Shown here piece after piece: positions 35,729-44,671 of a stretch of DNA of 64,000 nt. The position numbers and the translations under genes are program-made. This stretch comes from Halopolyspora algeriensis. GTDB lineage: Bacteria > Actinomycetota > Actinomycetes > Mycobacteriales > Pseudonocardiaceae. Below the pieces are notes generated by a model. That model had not been told where the DNA came from. It ran no database searches and was given only the letters and a program-made list of their open reading frames with translations. Numbering within the stretch: position 1 is the stretch's first letter; each line of letters starts with the position of its first letter. The DNA lies in assembly GCF_003337235.1 (NCBI RefSeq), contig NZ_QPJC01000002.1:62001-126000 (forward strand), written 5' to 3'.

Positions 35729-36883
35729 TTACGGGGTGCTCACCTCCGTCCATCGGCTGCGATCGGCTGCGCTGCGCTCGACGGCGTCGAGCACCTGCTG
35801 CACCGCCAGGCCGTCGGCGAACGACGGGGCGGGGTCGGTTCCGGTCGCGATGTCCTCGAGGAGGTCGCGCATCTGGTGCGTGAAGGTGTGCTCGTAGCCG
35901 AGCCCGTGACCCGGCGGCCACCATGCCTCCAGGTAGGGATGCGACGGTTCGGTCGTCAGGATTCGGCGGAATCCGCCGGTGTCGGGGCTTTCGGTGTGGT
36001 CGTGAAACTGCAGCTCGTTCATCGCCTCGAAGTCGAAGGCGAGGCTTCCTGCCGAGCCGTTGATCTCGATGCGCATCGCGTTCTTGCGTCCGACGGCGAA
36101 GCGGGTGGCTTCGAAGGTCGCCATGGCTCCGCCGGTGAGGCGGGCGAGGAAGGCCGCTGCGTCGTCGACGGTCACCCGGGCGTACTGTCCGCTGCCGTCC
36201 GCGCGTGGGCGTTCGGGTACGAACGTGGTGGTCAGTCCGGACACGCCCGCGATCTGCTCACCGGTGAGGAACTGCGTGAGATCGACGATGTGGGCTCCGA
36301 TGTCGCCGAGCGCGCCCGAGCCCGCGCGTTCGCGGTCGAGACGCCACATCATGGGCAGCTGCGGGTCGGCGAGGAAATCCTGCAGGTACTGGGCGCGCAC
36401 GTGCCGGATCGTGCCGATCCGCCCGTCGGCGATCATCCTGCGTGCCAGGGACAGCGCGGGAACGCGCCGGTAGTTGAATCCCACCATGCTGCGCACGCCG
36501 CGCTGCCGGGCTCGTTCGGCGGCCTCGGTCATCGCGGTCGCGGCGGCGACCGAATTCGCCAGCGGCTTCTCGCACAGCACGTGCTTGCCTGCCTCCAGCG
36601 CGGCGATCGCGATCTCGGAGTGGCTGTCGCCGGGGGTGCAGATGTCGACGAGTTGGACGTCGTCGCGCCGGATCAGCTTCTGCCAGTCGGTTTCGACCGC
36701 GGCCCATCCGTGTCGGGTGGCTGCCGCGGCGGTGTTGCCCGCGTGACGGCCGCACAGCACGGCCATGGCGGGGTGCACGGGCAGGTCGAAGACTCGGCCG
36801 ACGGTGCGCCAGGCCTGCGAGTGGGCCGCGCCCATGAAGGCGTATCCCACCATGCCGACGCCGAGTGGCTGCCTGTCTGTCAT
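35729..36883 (-). CDS. Gfo/Idh/MocA-family sugar dehydrogenase
   Basis: 384 residues from ATG 36883. The Rossmann region GVGMVGYAFMGAAHSQAWR is followed by the family's EKPLA motif in AGKHVLCEKPLANSVA and by GALGDIGAHIVDLTQFLTG, which carries the catalytic Asp-x3-His. Family members oxidise or reduce sugars and inositols, often at C3. Cytoplasmic. Together with the exported TIM barrel and DUF1080 modules it completes a plausible 3-keto-sugar route fed by the ABC importer upstream. Structured repeat B lies between it and the binding-protein gene. Confidence 0.92.
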   Translation of the reverse strand: MTDRQPLGVGMVGYAFMGAAHSQAWRTVGRVFDLPVHPAMAVLCGRHAGNTAAAATRHGWAAVETDWQKLIRRDDVQLVDICTPGDSHSEIAIAALEAGKHVLCEKPLANSVAAATAMTEAAERARQRGVRSMVGFNYRRVPALSLARRMIADGRIGTIRHVRAQYLQDFLADPQLPMMWRLDRERAGSGALGDIGAHIVDLTQFLTGEQIAGVSGLTTTFVPERPRADGSGQYARVTVDDAAAFLARLTGGAMATFEATRFAVGRKNAMRIEINGSAGSLAFDFEAMNELQFHDHTESPDTGGFRRILTTEPSHPYLEAWWPPGHGLGYEHTFTHQMRDLLEDIATGTDPAPSFADGLAVQQVLDAVERSAADRSRWTEVSTP

Positions 36884-36939
36884 GTTCACCTTCTCCGGAG
36901 AATGTGGGTTGGGTATTGCCGGGACACAGCGAGCGTCGG

Positions 36940-37116
36940 GTAAGCGGCGTGAGCCGCTTTCGTCACGTGAGCAACCGGCACCGCCGCGGGTTCTCAGACG
37001 TCGCCTCGCGAGGACAGACGGCACGCGGCGCAGGTGGCTACTCGATGTGCCGAATCCCGGAGGCGAGGCGGCGCCTGAGGTGCCGCTACCCGCATCCTCA
37101 CGCAAGCCGATCCGCT
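36940..37116 (-). repeat. Dispersed structured intergenic repeat, copy B
   Basis: Hairpin AAGCGGC-GTGA-GCCGCTT (36942-36959), CCTCGCGAGG (37004-37013), stem CGGCAC/GTGCCG (37019-37024 with 37047-37052) around a loop containing AGGTGGCTACTCGAT, and an ATCCGC end at 37110-37115. It starts nine bases after the binding-protein stop on the minus strand. The stem sequence differs from copy A (CCGAC/GTCGG) yet both pair, which is what a conserved RNA or DNA structure would show. Confidence 0.8.
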
Positions 37117-37124
37117 TCCGTTTC

Positions 37125-38198
37125 TCAAAATGCGATGTCGAGGTACTGGTCGACGTTGTCCTTGGTCACGGTGGCCGAGTGGAGCGTGATCTCGCTGGGA
37201 ACAGCACGCCCGACCAGGTCCGTCATGCTGCGTCCCTGCGCGATGAGCCGGGCGAGGTTGACTGCCGAGGCGGACATGGTCGGCGGGTAGAGGACCGTGG
37301 CGGCCATGGGGCCGTCTCCGGAGCGGATGTGTTCCATCATGACTTTCGAGCCTGCGCCGCCGACCATGAAGAATTCGCCGGAGCGGTTGGCCTGCTCGAT
37401 CGCCGCCAGCACGCCCACACCCTGGTTGTCGTCGTGGTTCCACACGGCATCGATCCGGTCCTGGGCCTGCAGGACGTTGCCCATGACCGTGCGTCCGGAC
37501 TGGGGGGTGAATTCGGCGGCCTGGCGCATCGTGACCGTGAGCCCATGGGCGTCGAGCGCTTCGGAGAAGCCTTTGCTGCGTTCCTGCGTCAGCGGCAGGT
37601 TGTCGATGCCTGCGACCTCGACGATGACCGGGTTGTCGGTCTTGCCCTGTTCGGCGAGCCTGTTCGCGATGAAGTTGCCCGCGTTGACGCCCATGCCGTA
37701 GTTGTCGCCGCCGACCCAGGTGCGGTAGGCGAGTTTGGACCCGAAGATCCGGTCGATGTTGACCACGGGGATCGAAGCCTGCATGGCCTGCTGTGCCACG
37801 GCGGTGAGTGACTCGCCGTTGAAGGGCAGGATCGCCAGGACGTCCACCTTCTTGTTGATCAGGGTCTGGATCTGCGAGATCTGCTTGTTGACGTCGTTGG
37901 TGCCTTCGGTGGCCTCGAGCTTGACGTCGTCGAAACTTTCGGCCTGGGCGAGGGCATTGGCGCCGATGGCGCCCATCCATCCGTGGTCATCGGAGGGGAT
38001 GGACAGTCCGATCGTCACCGTCTTGCCGGGTTTGGCGTTGGAGCCCTGCTGGTTTTGGTTGCCGACGAGTTCGCTGGCGTTGTTCTCCTCGCTGCTGCCG
38101 CTGCCGGTGCAGGCGGTGAGCAGTGCGCCCGCGCCGACGGCGGCGCCGCCGAACAGAAAGCGGCGACGGTGCGTGGTCCCGTTGGTGGATTGCGACAT
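37125..38198 (-). CDS. Sugar ABC transporter substrate-binding lipoprotein
   Basis: 357 residues. A Tat-type lipoprotein signal RRRFLFGGAAVGAGALLTAC places the mature protein on the outer membrane face with a lipidated Cys. The rest is a ribose/xylose-type periplasmic-binding domain: TIGLSIPSDDHGWMGAIGAN, DVLAILPFNGESL, VVNIDRIFG, VWNHDDNQGVGVLAAIEQAN. It delivers a sugar, cyclitol or related ligand to the permease encoded next. The gene is third in transcription after the ATPase and permease, with a 53-bp gap, and ends beside repeat B. Confidence 0.93.
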   Translation of the reverse strand: MSQSTNGTTHRRRFLFGGAAVGAGALLTACTGSGSSEENNASELVGNQNQQGSNAKPGKTVTIGLSIPSDDHGWMGAIGANALAQAESFDDVKLEATEGTNDVNKQISQIQTLINKKVDVLAILPFNGESLTAVAQQAMQASIPVVNIDRIFGSKLAYRTWVGGDNYGMGVNAGNFIANRLAEQGKTDNPVIVEVAGIDNLPLTQERSKGFSEALDAHGLTVTMRQAAEFTPQSGRTVMGNVLQAQDRIDAVWNHDDNQGVGVLAAIEQANRSGEFFMVGGAGSKVMMEHIRSGDGPMAATVLYPPTMSASAVNLARLIAQGRSMTDLVGRAVPSEITLHSATVTKDNVDQYLDIAF

Positions 38199-38251
38199 GA
38201 TTCCGCCTCCTTGAAGGGAGTTGCGTTCGGCGAATGACCGGATCGGTGGGT

Positions 38252-39289
38252 CTAGGTGGCCGCTTCTTTGTTCGCGCGGCGCTGGAGCAGCACGGCGACG
38301 ACGATGATCACGCCTTTGGCGATCTGCTGGATGGGTGTGGACAGGTTGTTCAGGACGAAGATGTTGGTGACCGTGGTGAAGACGAGGACGCCGAGAATGG
38401 AACCGATGAGGGTTCCGCGGCCGCCGGTGAGCAGGGTGCCGCCGAGGATGACGGCGGCGATGACGTCGAGTTCGTAGAAGGTGCCGTGGGTGCTGGCCCC
38501 GGTGTTGGTCCGCGCGGTCAGCATGATCGCCGCGATGCCGCAGCACAGGCCCGAGAGCGCGAACACGGTGGCCCGCACTCGCCGGACATCGATACCGGCG
38601 AGTCGAGCGGCTTCGGGATTGCCGCCGATGGCGAAGACGTGCCGTCCGAACGTCGTCCGGTTGAGCAGCAGCCAGCCGACTGCGACGACGGTGGCGAAGA
38701 TGTAGACGAGCAGCGGGATGCCGAGGATGTCGGTCGTGGCGATCGCGCTGAAGGCCGAGGTCTCCACGACCTGGGACCGTCCTCCGGAGATGAGCGTGGC
38801 CAGGCCGCGGAAGCCGGCCATCCCGGCGATCGTCACGATGAGCGAGACGAGCCCTCCGTAGGCGATGAGCCCGCCGTTGACGAGGCCGCAGACGGTCGCC
38901 ACGACGATCGCGGTGAACAGCATGCCTGCCAGCCCGAAGTCCTGCGTCGCGCCCGTGGTGGCCCACACCGAGGCGAGCGCGATGATCGCTCCCACCGACA
39001 GGTCGATGCCGCCGCTGATGATGACGAAGGTCATGCCGATCGACACGACGCCGATGATCGAGGCCTGGGTGAGCAGCAGGACGAGGTTGGAGATCTGGAA
39101 GAAGTTCTCCGTGGTGACGGATCCGGCCGCAACGAGGAGTGCCAGCACCGCCACGAGCCCGAGGACCTGCCGCTGGTTGGCGCCCGCGAGCCGGAGGCGA
39201 TCGGTGGGCCTGCCTGACCGGGGGGTTGCCGTGCTGGTGTCCGGCGTCGCCTCGGGCACCGTTTCGGCGGCGGGGGGCTGCTCGGTCAT
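38252..39289 (-). CDS. Ribose-type ABC transporter permease
   Basis: 345 residues with about ten hydrophobic helices. A Pro/Thr-rich cytoplasmic N-terminus is followed by FVIISGGIDLSVGAIIALAS, the RbsC-family signature, and by FGRHVFAIGGNPEAARLAGI, the loop that contacts the ATPase. The C-terminus ILNNLSTPIQQIAKGVIIVV also fits RbsC. The ATG overlaps the ATPase stop. It is the homodimeric channel of the importer. Confidence 0.94.
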   Translation of the reverse strand: MTEQPPAAETVPEATPDTSTATPRSGRPTDRLRLAGANQRQVLGLVAVLALLVAAGSVTTENFFQISNLVLLLTQASIIGVVSIGMTFVIISGGIDLSVGAIIALASVWATTGATQDFGLAGMLFTAIVVATVCGLVNGGLIAYGGLVSLIVTIAGMAGFRGLATLISGGRSQVVETSAFSAIATTDILGIPLLVYIFATVVAVGWLLLNRTTFGRHVFAIGGNPEAARLAGIDVRRVRATVFALSGLCCGIAAIMLTARTNTGASTHGTFYELDVIAAVILGGTLLTGGRGTLIGSILGVLVFTTVTNIFVLNNLSTPIQQIAKGVIIVVAVLLQRRANKEAAT

Positions 39290-40797
39290 GCCGCGCTCCC
39301 TTCCATGAACAGGTCGAGGACCTGGGGCTCGTCGATGTCGCGGGCGTCGGCCTCGCGGACGATGCGGCCTTCGCGCAGGACGAGGACGCGGTCGGCCAGG
39401 CCGAGGACTTCGGGGATTTCACTGGAGACCAGCACCACGCCGACACCGGAGTCGGCGAGCCGGCGCACCAGCGCGTAGATCTCGGCGCGGGCACCGACGT
39501 CGACGCCGCGGGTCGGTTCATCGAGCAGCAGCAGCCGGCAGTCGGCGAGCAGCCATCGCGCGACGACCGCTTTCTGCTGGTTGCCGCCGGACAGGACGCG
39601 CACCGGGCGCCGAGTGTCCGCGGGTTGCAGCTGCAGCGAGTCGGTCGCCGCGCTCGCGGCGGCGTGTTCACGTCCACGGTCGACCCAGCCCAGGCGGGAG
39701 TACCGCCCGAGCGAGGCCAGGGAGACGTTGCGGGCGATCGATTCGTACTGGACGAGGGCCTGGCTTTTGCGTTCCTCCGGGGCCAGGCCCATCCCCGCCC
39801 GCACGGCTGCCCGGACACTTCCCGGCCGCAGGTGTTCGCCGTCCACCAGGATCCGTCCGGTGGCGGGGGTGCGCGCGCCGTAGAGCGTCTGCAGGATCTC
39901 GGAGCGTCCGGACCCCACGAGCCCGGCGAGCCCGACGATCTCTCCGCGTCGCACGGTGAAGGAGATGTCGTCGAACTCCCGGGGGCGCGAGAGATGCTCG
40001 GCCCGGAGCAGTTCGGGGCTGTGTTCGCGGGCGCCCACCTGTGGGCGCTGCGGGAAGGCGTACTCCACGTCACGGCCGGTCATCAGCGACACGACCTGCT
40101 GCGTCGGTGTTTCCTCCGCCGGGAGCCCGCCGGCCACCGTCCGGCCGTCCTTGAGCACGGTGACGCGGTCGCCGATCTCGCGGATCTCCTCCAGCCGGTG
40201 GGAGATGTAGACCACGGCGATGCCCTGCTCGGTGAGCTGCCCGATGACCTCGAACAGCCCCCGGATCTCGTCATGGGCGAGCACGGCCGAGGGCTCGTCC
40301 ATGATGATCAGCCGGGCATCGTGGGACAGGGCGCGGGCCATGCTGACGATCTGTTTGAGGGCCGACGGAAGCTCTCCGACTTCCCGTGCGGGGTCGAGGT
40401 CGCCGTGCCCGAGCCGGTCGAGCACTTTCCGGGCGGCCTGCAGCATCTCGGCGCGCCGGGAGAAGCCCAGTCGGGAGCGTTCGTGTCCGAGGTGGATGTT
40501 CTCGGCGATGGAAAGGCCGTCGACGAGGTCGAGCTCCTGGTAGATCGTGGCGATGCCCAGTTTCATCGCCGCCGAGGGGCTGCGCAGCGATACCGGGGTG
40601 CCTTGCCAGGTGATCGTGCCCTCGTCGGTGCGGTGGGCGCCGGACAGAATCTTGATCAGGGTCGACTTGCCCGCACCGTTCTGGCCGAGCAGGCAGTGGA
40701 CCTCACCGGGGCGCACGTCGAGGTCGACACCGTCGAGTGCCCGCACACCGGGGAATGTCTTGACGATGTCGCGCATTTCGAGCAGGGGTGTGGTCAT
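39286..40797 (-). CDS. Ribose-type ABC transporter ATP-binding protein with two ATPase domains
   Basis: About 503 residues with tandem nucleotide-binding domains, as in RbsA/XylG. Domain 1 has Walker A GQNGAGKSTLIKILSG, LPSALKQIVSMARALS and DEPSAVLAHDE. Domain 2 has a degenerate Walker A GLVGSGRSEILQTLYGA but a good signature LSGGNQQKAVVARWLL and LLLDEPTRGVDVG, typical for the family. Two ATG codons occur six bases apart in frame; I prefer 40797, since GGAGGAG would sit too close to 40803. It follows the ROK gene by 12 bp. Confidence 0.94.
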   Translation of the reverse strand: MTTPLLEMRDIVKTFPGVRALDGVDLDVRPGEVHCLLGQNGAGKSTLIKILSGAHRTDEGTITWQGTPVSLRSPSAAMKLGIATIYQELDLVDGLSIAENIHLGHERSRLGFSRRAEMLQAARKVLDRLGHGDLDPAREVGELPSALKQIVSMARALSHDARLIIMDEPSAVLAHDEIRGLFEVIGQLTEQGIAVVYISHRLEEIREIGDRVTVLKDGRTVAGGLPAEETPTQQVVSLMTGRDVEYAFPQRPQVGAREHSPELLRAEHLSRPREFDDISFTVRRGEIVGLAGLVGSGRSEILQTLYGARTPATGRILVDGEHLRPGSVRAAVRAGMGLAPEERKSQALVQYESIARNVSLASLGRYSRLGWVDRGREHAAASAATDSLQLQPADTRRPVRVLSGGNQQKAVVARWLLADCRLLLLDEPTRGVDVGARAEIYALVRRLADSGVGVVLVSSEIPEVLGLADRVLVLREGRIVREADARDIDEPQVLDLFMEGSAA

Positions 40798-40809
40798 CGA
40801 CATCTCCTC

Positions 40810-42018
40810 CTAGCGCTCCTCGGCTCCGCCGGAGACGGAGAAGACGTGGTCGCTGATCAGGCGAGCACCGCCGACGACACCGGCGGCATCGGCCAGTTCG
40901 GACAGGACGATGGGCAGGTTTCCCGTGGCCAGCGGCAGCGAGCGGCGGTAGACGACGCTGCGGATCTCCGCCAGCAGGGAGTGTCCGGCGCCTGCCACGC
41001 CGCCGGCGATGACGACCAGGCCGGGATTGAAGAAACTCACCAGACCGGCCAGCACCTGGCCGACCCGGTGCCCGCTGCCACGCAACATCTGCACGGCGGT
41101 CGGGTCACCGGCTGCGACGGCGGCCGTGATGTCGGCGGCGGACAGCGTGCCCGTCTCCTCGAGCCGCTCGGCGAGGTAGGTCGACTGGCCGACGCGGGCG
41201 GCCGCCGTCGCGTCGCGGGCGAGGGCGGCCCCACTGGCGTAGGCCTCCAGGCATCCGATGTTTCCGCACGTGCACGGGGGGCCGTCGTCGTCGATCCGGA
41301 TATGGCCGATGTCGCCGGCGCTGCCGGACACGCCCCGGTGGACGTCACCGTCGGCGACGATGCCGCAGCCGATCCCGGTTCCGATCTTGACCAGGAGGAA
41401 GTCGTCGACCGAGCGGGCCACGCCCGCGTGGTGCTCACCGAGCGCCATCAGGTTCACGTCGTTGTCGACCAGCACGGGCGCACCGAGTTCCTGGCTCATC
41501 GCCTCCCGCACCGGATACTGGTCCCAGCCCGGCATGATCGGCGGCACCACCGGAACGCCGTCGCGGAAACTCACCGGGCCGGGGATGCCGATTCCCGCGC
41601 CGTGAATGTCGGTGGCCACCCCCTCGGCGCGGAGCTTGCCGACCAGTTCGAGCGCTTTGCCCAACACGGCGGTCGGACCCTCGTACACCGCGATCTCGGT
41701 GGAGAGGTGACCGAGCACGTCGAGCTCACCGTTGGTGACGGCGACATCGACCGAGGTCGCGCCGATGTCGATGCCGACGAACCGGGTTGTTCGGGACAGC
41801 CGCACGATCGACGAGCGGCGCCCGCCTCGGGAGGCGGCGAACCCGTCGCTTTCGACGAATCCCTGCTCGGTGAGCCGGTCGATTTCGAGTGCGAGCTTCG
41901 AGCGCGAGAGGCGCAGGGACTCACCCAGTTCCGCGCGGGAGGTGGGGCCGTTCCCGCGCAGCAGACGCAGCACTCGCGCTTGCTGCGCATTCTCCGGCCG
42001 TAGCGACATCCGCCTCAC
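40810..42018 (-). CDS. ROK-family transcriptional regulator
   Basis: 402 residues. An N-terminal winged helix (LLRGNGPTSRAELGESLRLS) joins an actin-fold sugar-kinase-like domain with FVGIDIGATSVDVAVTNG and the zinc motif CTCGNIGCLEAYASG. Such proteins (NagC, XylR types) repress sugar operons and release DNA on binding a sugar. The GTG at 42018 lies nine bases after AGGAGG; the ATG at 42009 is an alternative. As first gene of the importer operon it probably controls its own transcription and the downstream sugar genes. Confidence 0.92.
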   Translation of the reverse strand: MRRMSLRPENAQQARVLRLLRGNGPTSRAELGESLRLSRSKLALEIDRLTEQGFVESDGFAASRGGRRSSIVRLSRTTRFVGIDIGATSVDVAVTNGELDVLGHLSTEIAVYEGPTAVLGKALELVGKLRAEGVATDIHGAGIGIPGPVSFRDGVPVVPPIMPGWDQYPVREAMSQELGAPVLVDNDVNLMALGEHHAGVARSVDDFLLVKIGTGIGCGIVADGDVHRGVSGSAGDIGHIRIDDDGPPCTCGNIGCLEAYASGAALARDATAAARVGQSTYLAERLEETGTLSAADITAAVAAGDPTAVQMLRGSGHRVGQVLAGLVSFFNPGLVVIAGGVAGAGHSLLAEIRSVVYRRSLPLATGNLPIVLSELADAAGVVGGARLISDHVFSVSGGAEER

Positions 42019-42062
42019 ACCGCCTCGCCTCCTGGGCGTCGCCCTTGTCGAGTCGCGTTGAG

Positions 42063-42091
42063 ACGTTAATCACTTTCGGGTCCGGCTTCAA
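42063..42091 (-). promoter_or_regulatory. Probable promoter of the ROK/ABC operon
   Basis: On the minus strand TTGAAG and TAACGT are separated by 17 bp, a good -35/-10 pair for the main sigma factor, about 45 bases before the GTG of the ROK gene. The surrounding DNA is AT-richer than the rest of the window. No clear inverted-repeat operator was seen. Confidence 0.4.
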
Positions 42092-42243
42092 TACCTATCG
42101 ACGCGAATGGACGAACTTTTGCTGTGTTGAGAACAAAGTGGGTAGTCCAAACGGGTCAGTGTTGGGCGGCTTTTCGGCCGAAGCAGCTGTTCCGCGCGGC
42201 AGCGGAGACCGGATAGTCCACAGTGGCTGCCTGTTGCGCACTG

Positions 42244-43155
42244 TCATTGCCGGGACGTGCTGCGGGAGGGAGGCGGTGCCGTGCGCACGAGCTCGGCCAG
42301 GTCCGCGGCGTTGGTCTGGGCGTAGTCGCGGTAGCAGTTGTTCATCACCACGTGCGTCGTGGTGGCCGAATCGGCGAGTTCGCGAAGCCTCGGTGCCCAC
42401 TCGGCCAGTTCGCGATGCGAGTACTTGTAGCCGAATCGCTCTTCGATGTCGCGGCTGGTCCAGCGCTCCGAGCGCCCGTGGAACCGGACGACTGCGAGGT
42501 CGGCGGTGGCCGCCACCACCGGTGGGATCGAACTGGTGTGTCCCTGCGGCATGTCCACCACGACATACGGCAGGCCGTGGCTGGACAGGAACTCCAGCGT
42601 CTCCTCGCGGTTGCGTTCCTGCATCCAGGTGTAGTTGCGGAATTCCACGCACACCGGCATCGGTGCGACGCGGTCCCGGCACTCCAGCAGGTACTGCTTG
42701 TTGGTGCGGCCGATCGGGAACCACTGCGGGAACTGCAACAGGATCGCGCCGAGCTTGCCCGCCTCGTACAGCGGTGCCAGGGCGCCCAGGAATCGCTGCC
42801 AGAGCTCGTCGACCACGTGCGGGTCGAGATCGCGCAGGTAGACGTTCTTTCGATCGATGTGCTCGGTGGCCGACCGCAGGTCCTTGGGCAACGCGGAAGG
42901 CTTGGTCGGGTGCTGGGTGAACAGGCTGAAGGCCTTGACGTTGAAGGTGAAGTGCTCCGGCGTGCGCTGTACCCACAGTGCCGCGGTCCGTTCCGCGGGC
43001 AGGCCGTAGTAGGTGGCATCGACCTCGGCCAGCGGGAACGTGCCCGCGTAGAACTCGAGTCGCTTGGCGGGGGTGTTGGCCTCGGGTGGGTACCAGCCCG
43101 AGGCGATCAGCGTCCGGTCGGTCCAGGAGGCCGTACCGACGAGCAACTCTCCCAT
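42244..43155 (-). CDS. DUF72 (YecE-like) protein
   Basis: 303 residues of the DUF72 TIM-barrel family. Seen: VGTASWTDRTLIASGWYPP, the ATYYGLP motif, FTFNVKAFSLFTQHP, ILLQFPQWF, VEFRNYTWM and VVMNNCYRDYAQTNA. All blocks conserved in YecE proteins are present. The biochemical role of the family is not established. It stands alone between the ROK regulator and a methyltransferase, and has no signal peptide. Confidence 0.92.
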   Translation of the reverse strand: MGELLVGTASWTDRTLIASGWYPPEANTPAKRLEFYAGTFPLAEVDATYYGLPAERTAALWVQRTPEHFTFNVKAFSLFTQHPTKPSALPKDLRSATEHIDRKNVYLRDLDPHVVDELWQRFLGALAPLYEAGKLGAILLQFPQWFPIGRTNKQYLLECRDRVAPMPVCVEFRNYTWMQERNREETLEFLSSHGLPYVVVDMPQGHTSSIPPVVAATADLAVVRFHGRSERWTSRDIEERFGYKYSHRELAEWAPRLRELADSATTTHVVMNNCYRDYAQTNAADLAELVRTAPPPSRSTSRQ

Positions 43156-43382
43156 CCGGCCAGGGTCGCACCGTCACGCCGACCTCGCCGGTGCTCCGGC
43201 TCGGCCCCGATTGCCCCTCGACGAGGTGTTCGGTAAAACCGACGATGTCGAGGACGGGATTTCACCGTGCTCCACGCCCACCTGGGTGGCCGGCTCTCAA
43301 CGGCTGCAGTGCCCTGTTCTCCCGAGTCGTCGAGGGGCCCGATGACCCGCTCCGTGAAGAGGAGGCTCAGTGGCTCGGGCAC

Positions 43383-43988
43383 TCATCGTTTGTGGAGGAG
43401 GGCGACGAGGAAGTCCGAGTCGTCGGTGAACGGGCGCAGGTCCCAGGTGGACAGCAGCAGGTCGGGCTCGAGCGCGGCCGCTGCCGCGTCCTCGAAGAAC
43501 TCGCTGAACGCGTAGCCGCGGCCGGCGCCGAAGCCGATCGCGGCCCGGCCGCCCGGCGCGAGATGCGCATGGAGCCGCTTCAGCACCTCGCCACGCGTGC
43601 TCGGAGCGAGGAACGGCAGCACGTTGCCGGCGCAGACGACGGCATCGAACGGTGTGGTGATGCCCTGGGCGGACAGGTCGAGTTCGGCCAGGTCGCCGAC
43701 CATCCAGAGCGGGCCGGGATGGTCCTGCTCGGCGGCCTCGATCAGGACCGGGTCGACGTCGACGCCGACGACGTCGTGGCCCGCCTCGGCCAACGCGCCA
43801 CCGACCCGGCCGGGTCCGCAGCCGGCGTCGAGGATGCGGGCATGGCGCGGCACCATGGCGTCCACGAGGCGGGCTTCTCCGGCGAGGTCGTCGCCGGCGC
43901 GAGCCATGGAACGGAAGCGCTCGACATACCAGGTGGAATGCCCGGGGTCGTCGGTGACCTTCTGCATCCAGATGCTCTGCTCGACCAT
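43383..43988 (-). CDS. Class I SAM-dependent methyltransferase
   Basis: 201 residues, starting at ATG 43988. Motif I ILDAGCGPGRVGGALAEAG, the acidic residue in VVGVDVDPVLIEAA, and MVGDLAELDLS are clear. The N-terminus YVERFRSMARAGDDLAGEARL and FDAVVCAGNVLPFLAP match the family of unspecified small-molecule methyltransferases common in actinobacteria. It is divergent from the vapB gene, with 210 bp between. Confidence 0.88.
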   Translation of the reverse strand: MVEQSIWMQKVTDDPGHSTWYVERFRSMARAGDDLAGEARLVDAMVPRHARILDAGCGPGRVGGALAEAGHDVVGVDVDPVLIEAAEQDHPGPLWMVGDLAELDLSAQGITTPFDAVVCAGNVLPFLAPSTRGEVLKRLHAHLAPGGRAAIGFGAGRGYAFSEFFEDAAAAALEPDLLLSTWDLRPFTDDSDFLVALLHKR

Positions 43989-44198
43989 GCCCGCATTCTC
44001 CCGAAGCGACGTGGACGCCCAGCCACCGGCCCGACCGGACGCCCTTCTGACCGCCAACCACGGCTACGACCACGGCCAGTACCGAAGACAATGCGTGAGG
44101 AACTCTTGGTGGAAAGCACGCAGGAGCGGTTCGACGCGGTGATTCACTCCGGATATCACTTCGGTGAGTGAGGGTTCTCGTGTAGCACAATTCAATAC

Positions 44199-44507
44199 AT
44201 GGTGAAGACGCAGATCGATCTCGATGACGAGGCTCTCGAACGGGCTCGTGCCGCTCTCGGTACGCAGAGCAAGGTCGATACGGTCAATACCGCCCTTCGC
44301 CTGGCTGCCGAGGTCGGCCCCAGACCCCGGCGGCGCTACGTTCCCGCGCGCGAGCTGAAGGCCGCTCTCGCCGACCTCCCGGATGTCGACATCGAGGACC
44401 TTCGTGCTGATGCCGATCGGTCCGGTGACGACAGTTTCGAGACCGAAGAGACCCATCTGGAAGAACTGTTCAACAACGCCGCCGATTCGGTCTGGCACAC
44501 TCGATGA
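44199..44507 (+). CDS. vapB: VapB-family antitoxin
   Basis: 102 residues. The N-terminal part MVKTQIDLDDEALERARAAL and SKVDTVNTALRLA is a ribbon-helix-helix-like VapB DNA-binding domain. The C-terminal acidic tail (DADRSGDDSFETEETHLEEL) is where antitoxins normally wrap the toxin; it is long for the family. No ribosome site is visible upstream (AATTCAATACATG), so the message may be leaderless. It overlaps the ATG of a deleted vapC as ATGA. The antitoxin is probably an orphan that could still bind its promoter or cross-neutralise another VapC. Confidence 0.82.
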   Translation: MVKTQIDLDDEALERARAALGTQSKVDTVNTALRLAAEVGPRPRRRYVPARELKAALADLPDVDIEDLRADADRSGDDSFETEETHLEELFNNAADSVWHTR

Positions 44508-44653
44508 GCGACGGAGGATCGCGGGCACCGCTGGACACCAGCGCTGTGCTGAATCTGAAGAGGATTCCCGACGAGCAGCTTCCCGATTCGATCACTGTCA
44601 ACCCGCGGGACTTCACCGCAGCCGAGGGCTTCATCCCCATTCACTCGCTCTGA
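44504..44653 (+). pseudogene. VapC PIN toxin with an internal in-frame deletion
   Basis: 49 codons. The start, APLDTSAVLNLKRIPDEQLPDS, is the beginning of a PIN domain with the first catalytic Asp; it then jumps straight to ITVNPRDFTAAEGFIPIHSL, the end of VapC proteins. Some 70-80 residues carrying the other acidic residues are missing, yet the frame and stop are kept. An RNase activity is therefore very unlikely. Loss of toxin with retention of antitoxin is a typical decay route for these systems. Confidence 0.75.
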
Positions 44654-44654
44654 G

Positions 44655-44671
44655 CGCCACGAGCCGTGGCG
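44655..44671 (+). terminator. Hairpin after the vapBC remnant
   Basis: CGCCACG-AGC-CGTGGCG, a perfect 7-bp stem with a three-base loop starting one base past the vapC remnant stop. There is no T-run. It probably acts as a terminator of the vapB transcript. Confidence 0.45.

Noticed and set aside
37125-40073. 982-residue minus frame joining ABC-transporter genes
   Set aside because: Only its last 357 residues encode the binding protein; the upstream part is an out-of-frame reading of permease and ATPase genes.
39139-42003. 954-residue plus-strand open frame opposite the ABC/ROK genes
   Set aside because: Low-complexity Gly/Val/Asp composition and full overlap with strongly recognised minus-strand genes show it is a shadow.
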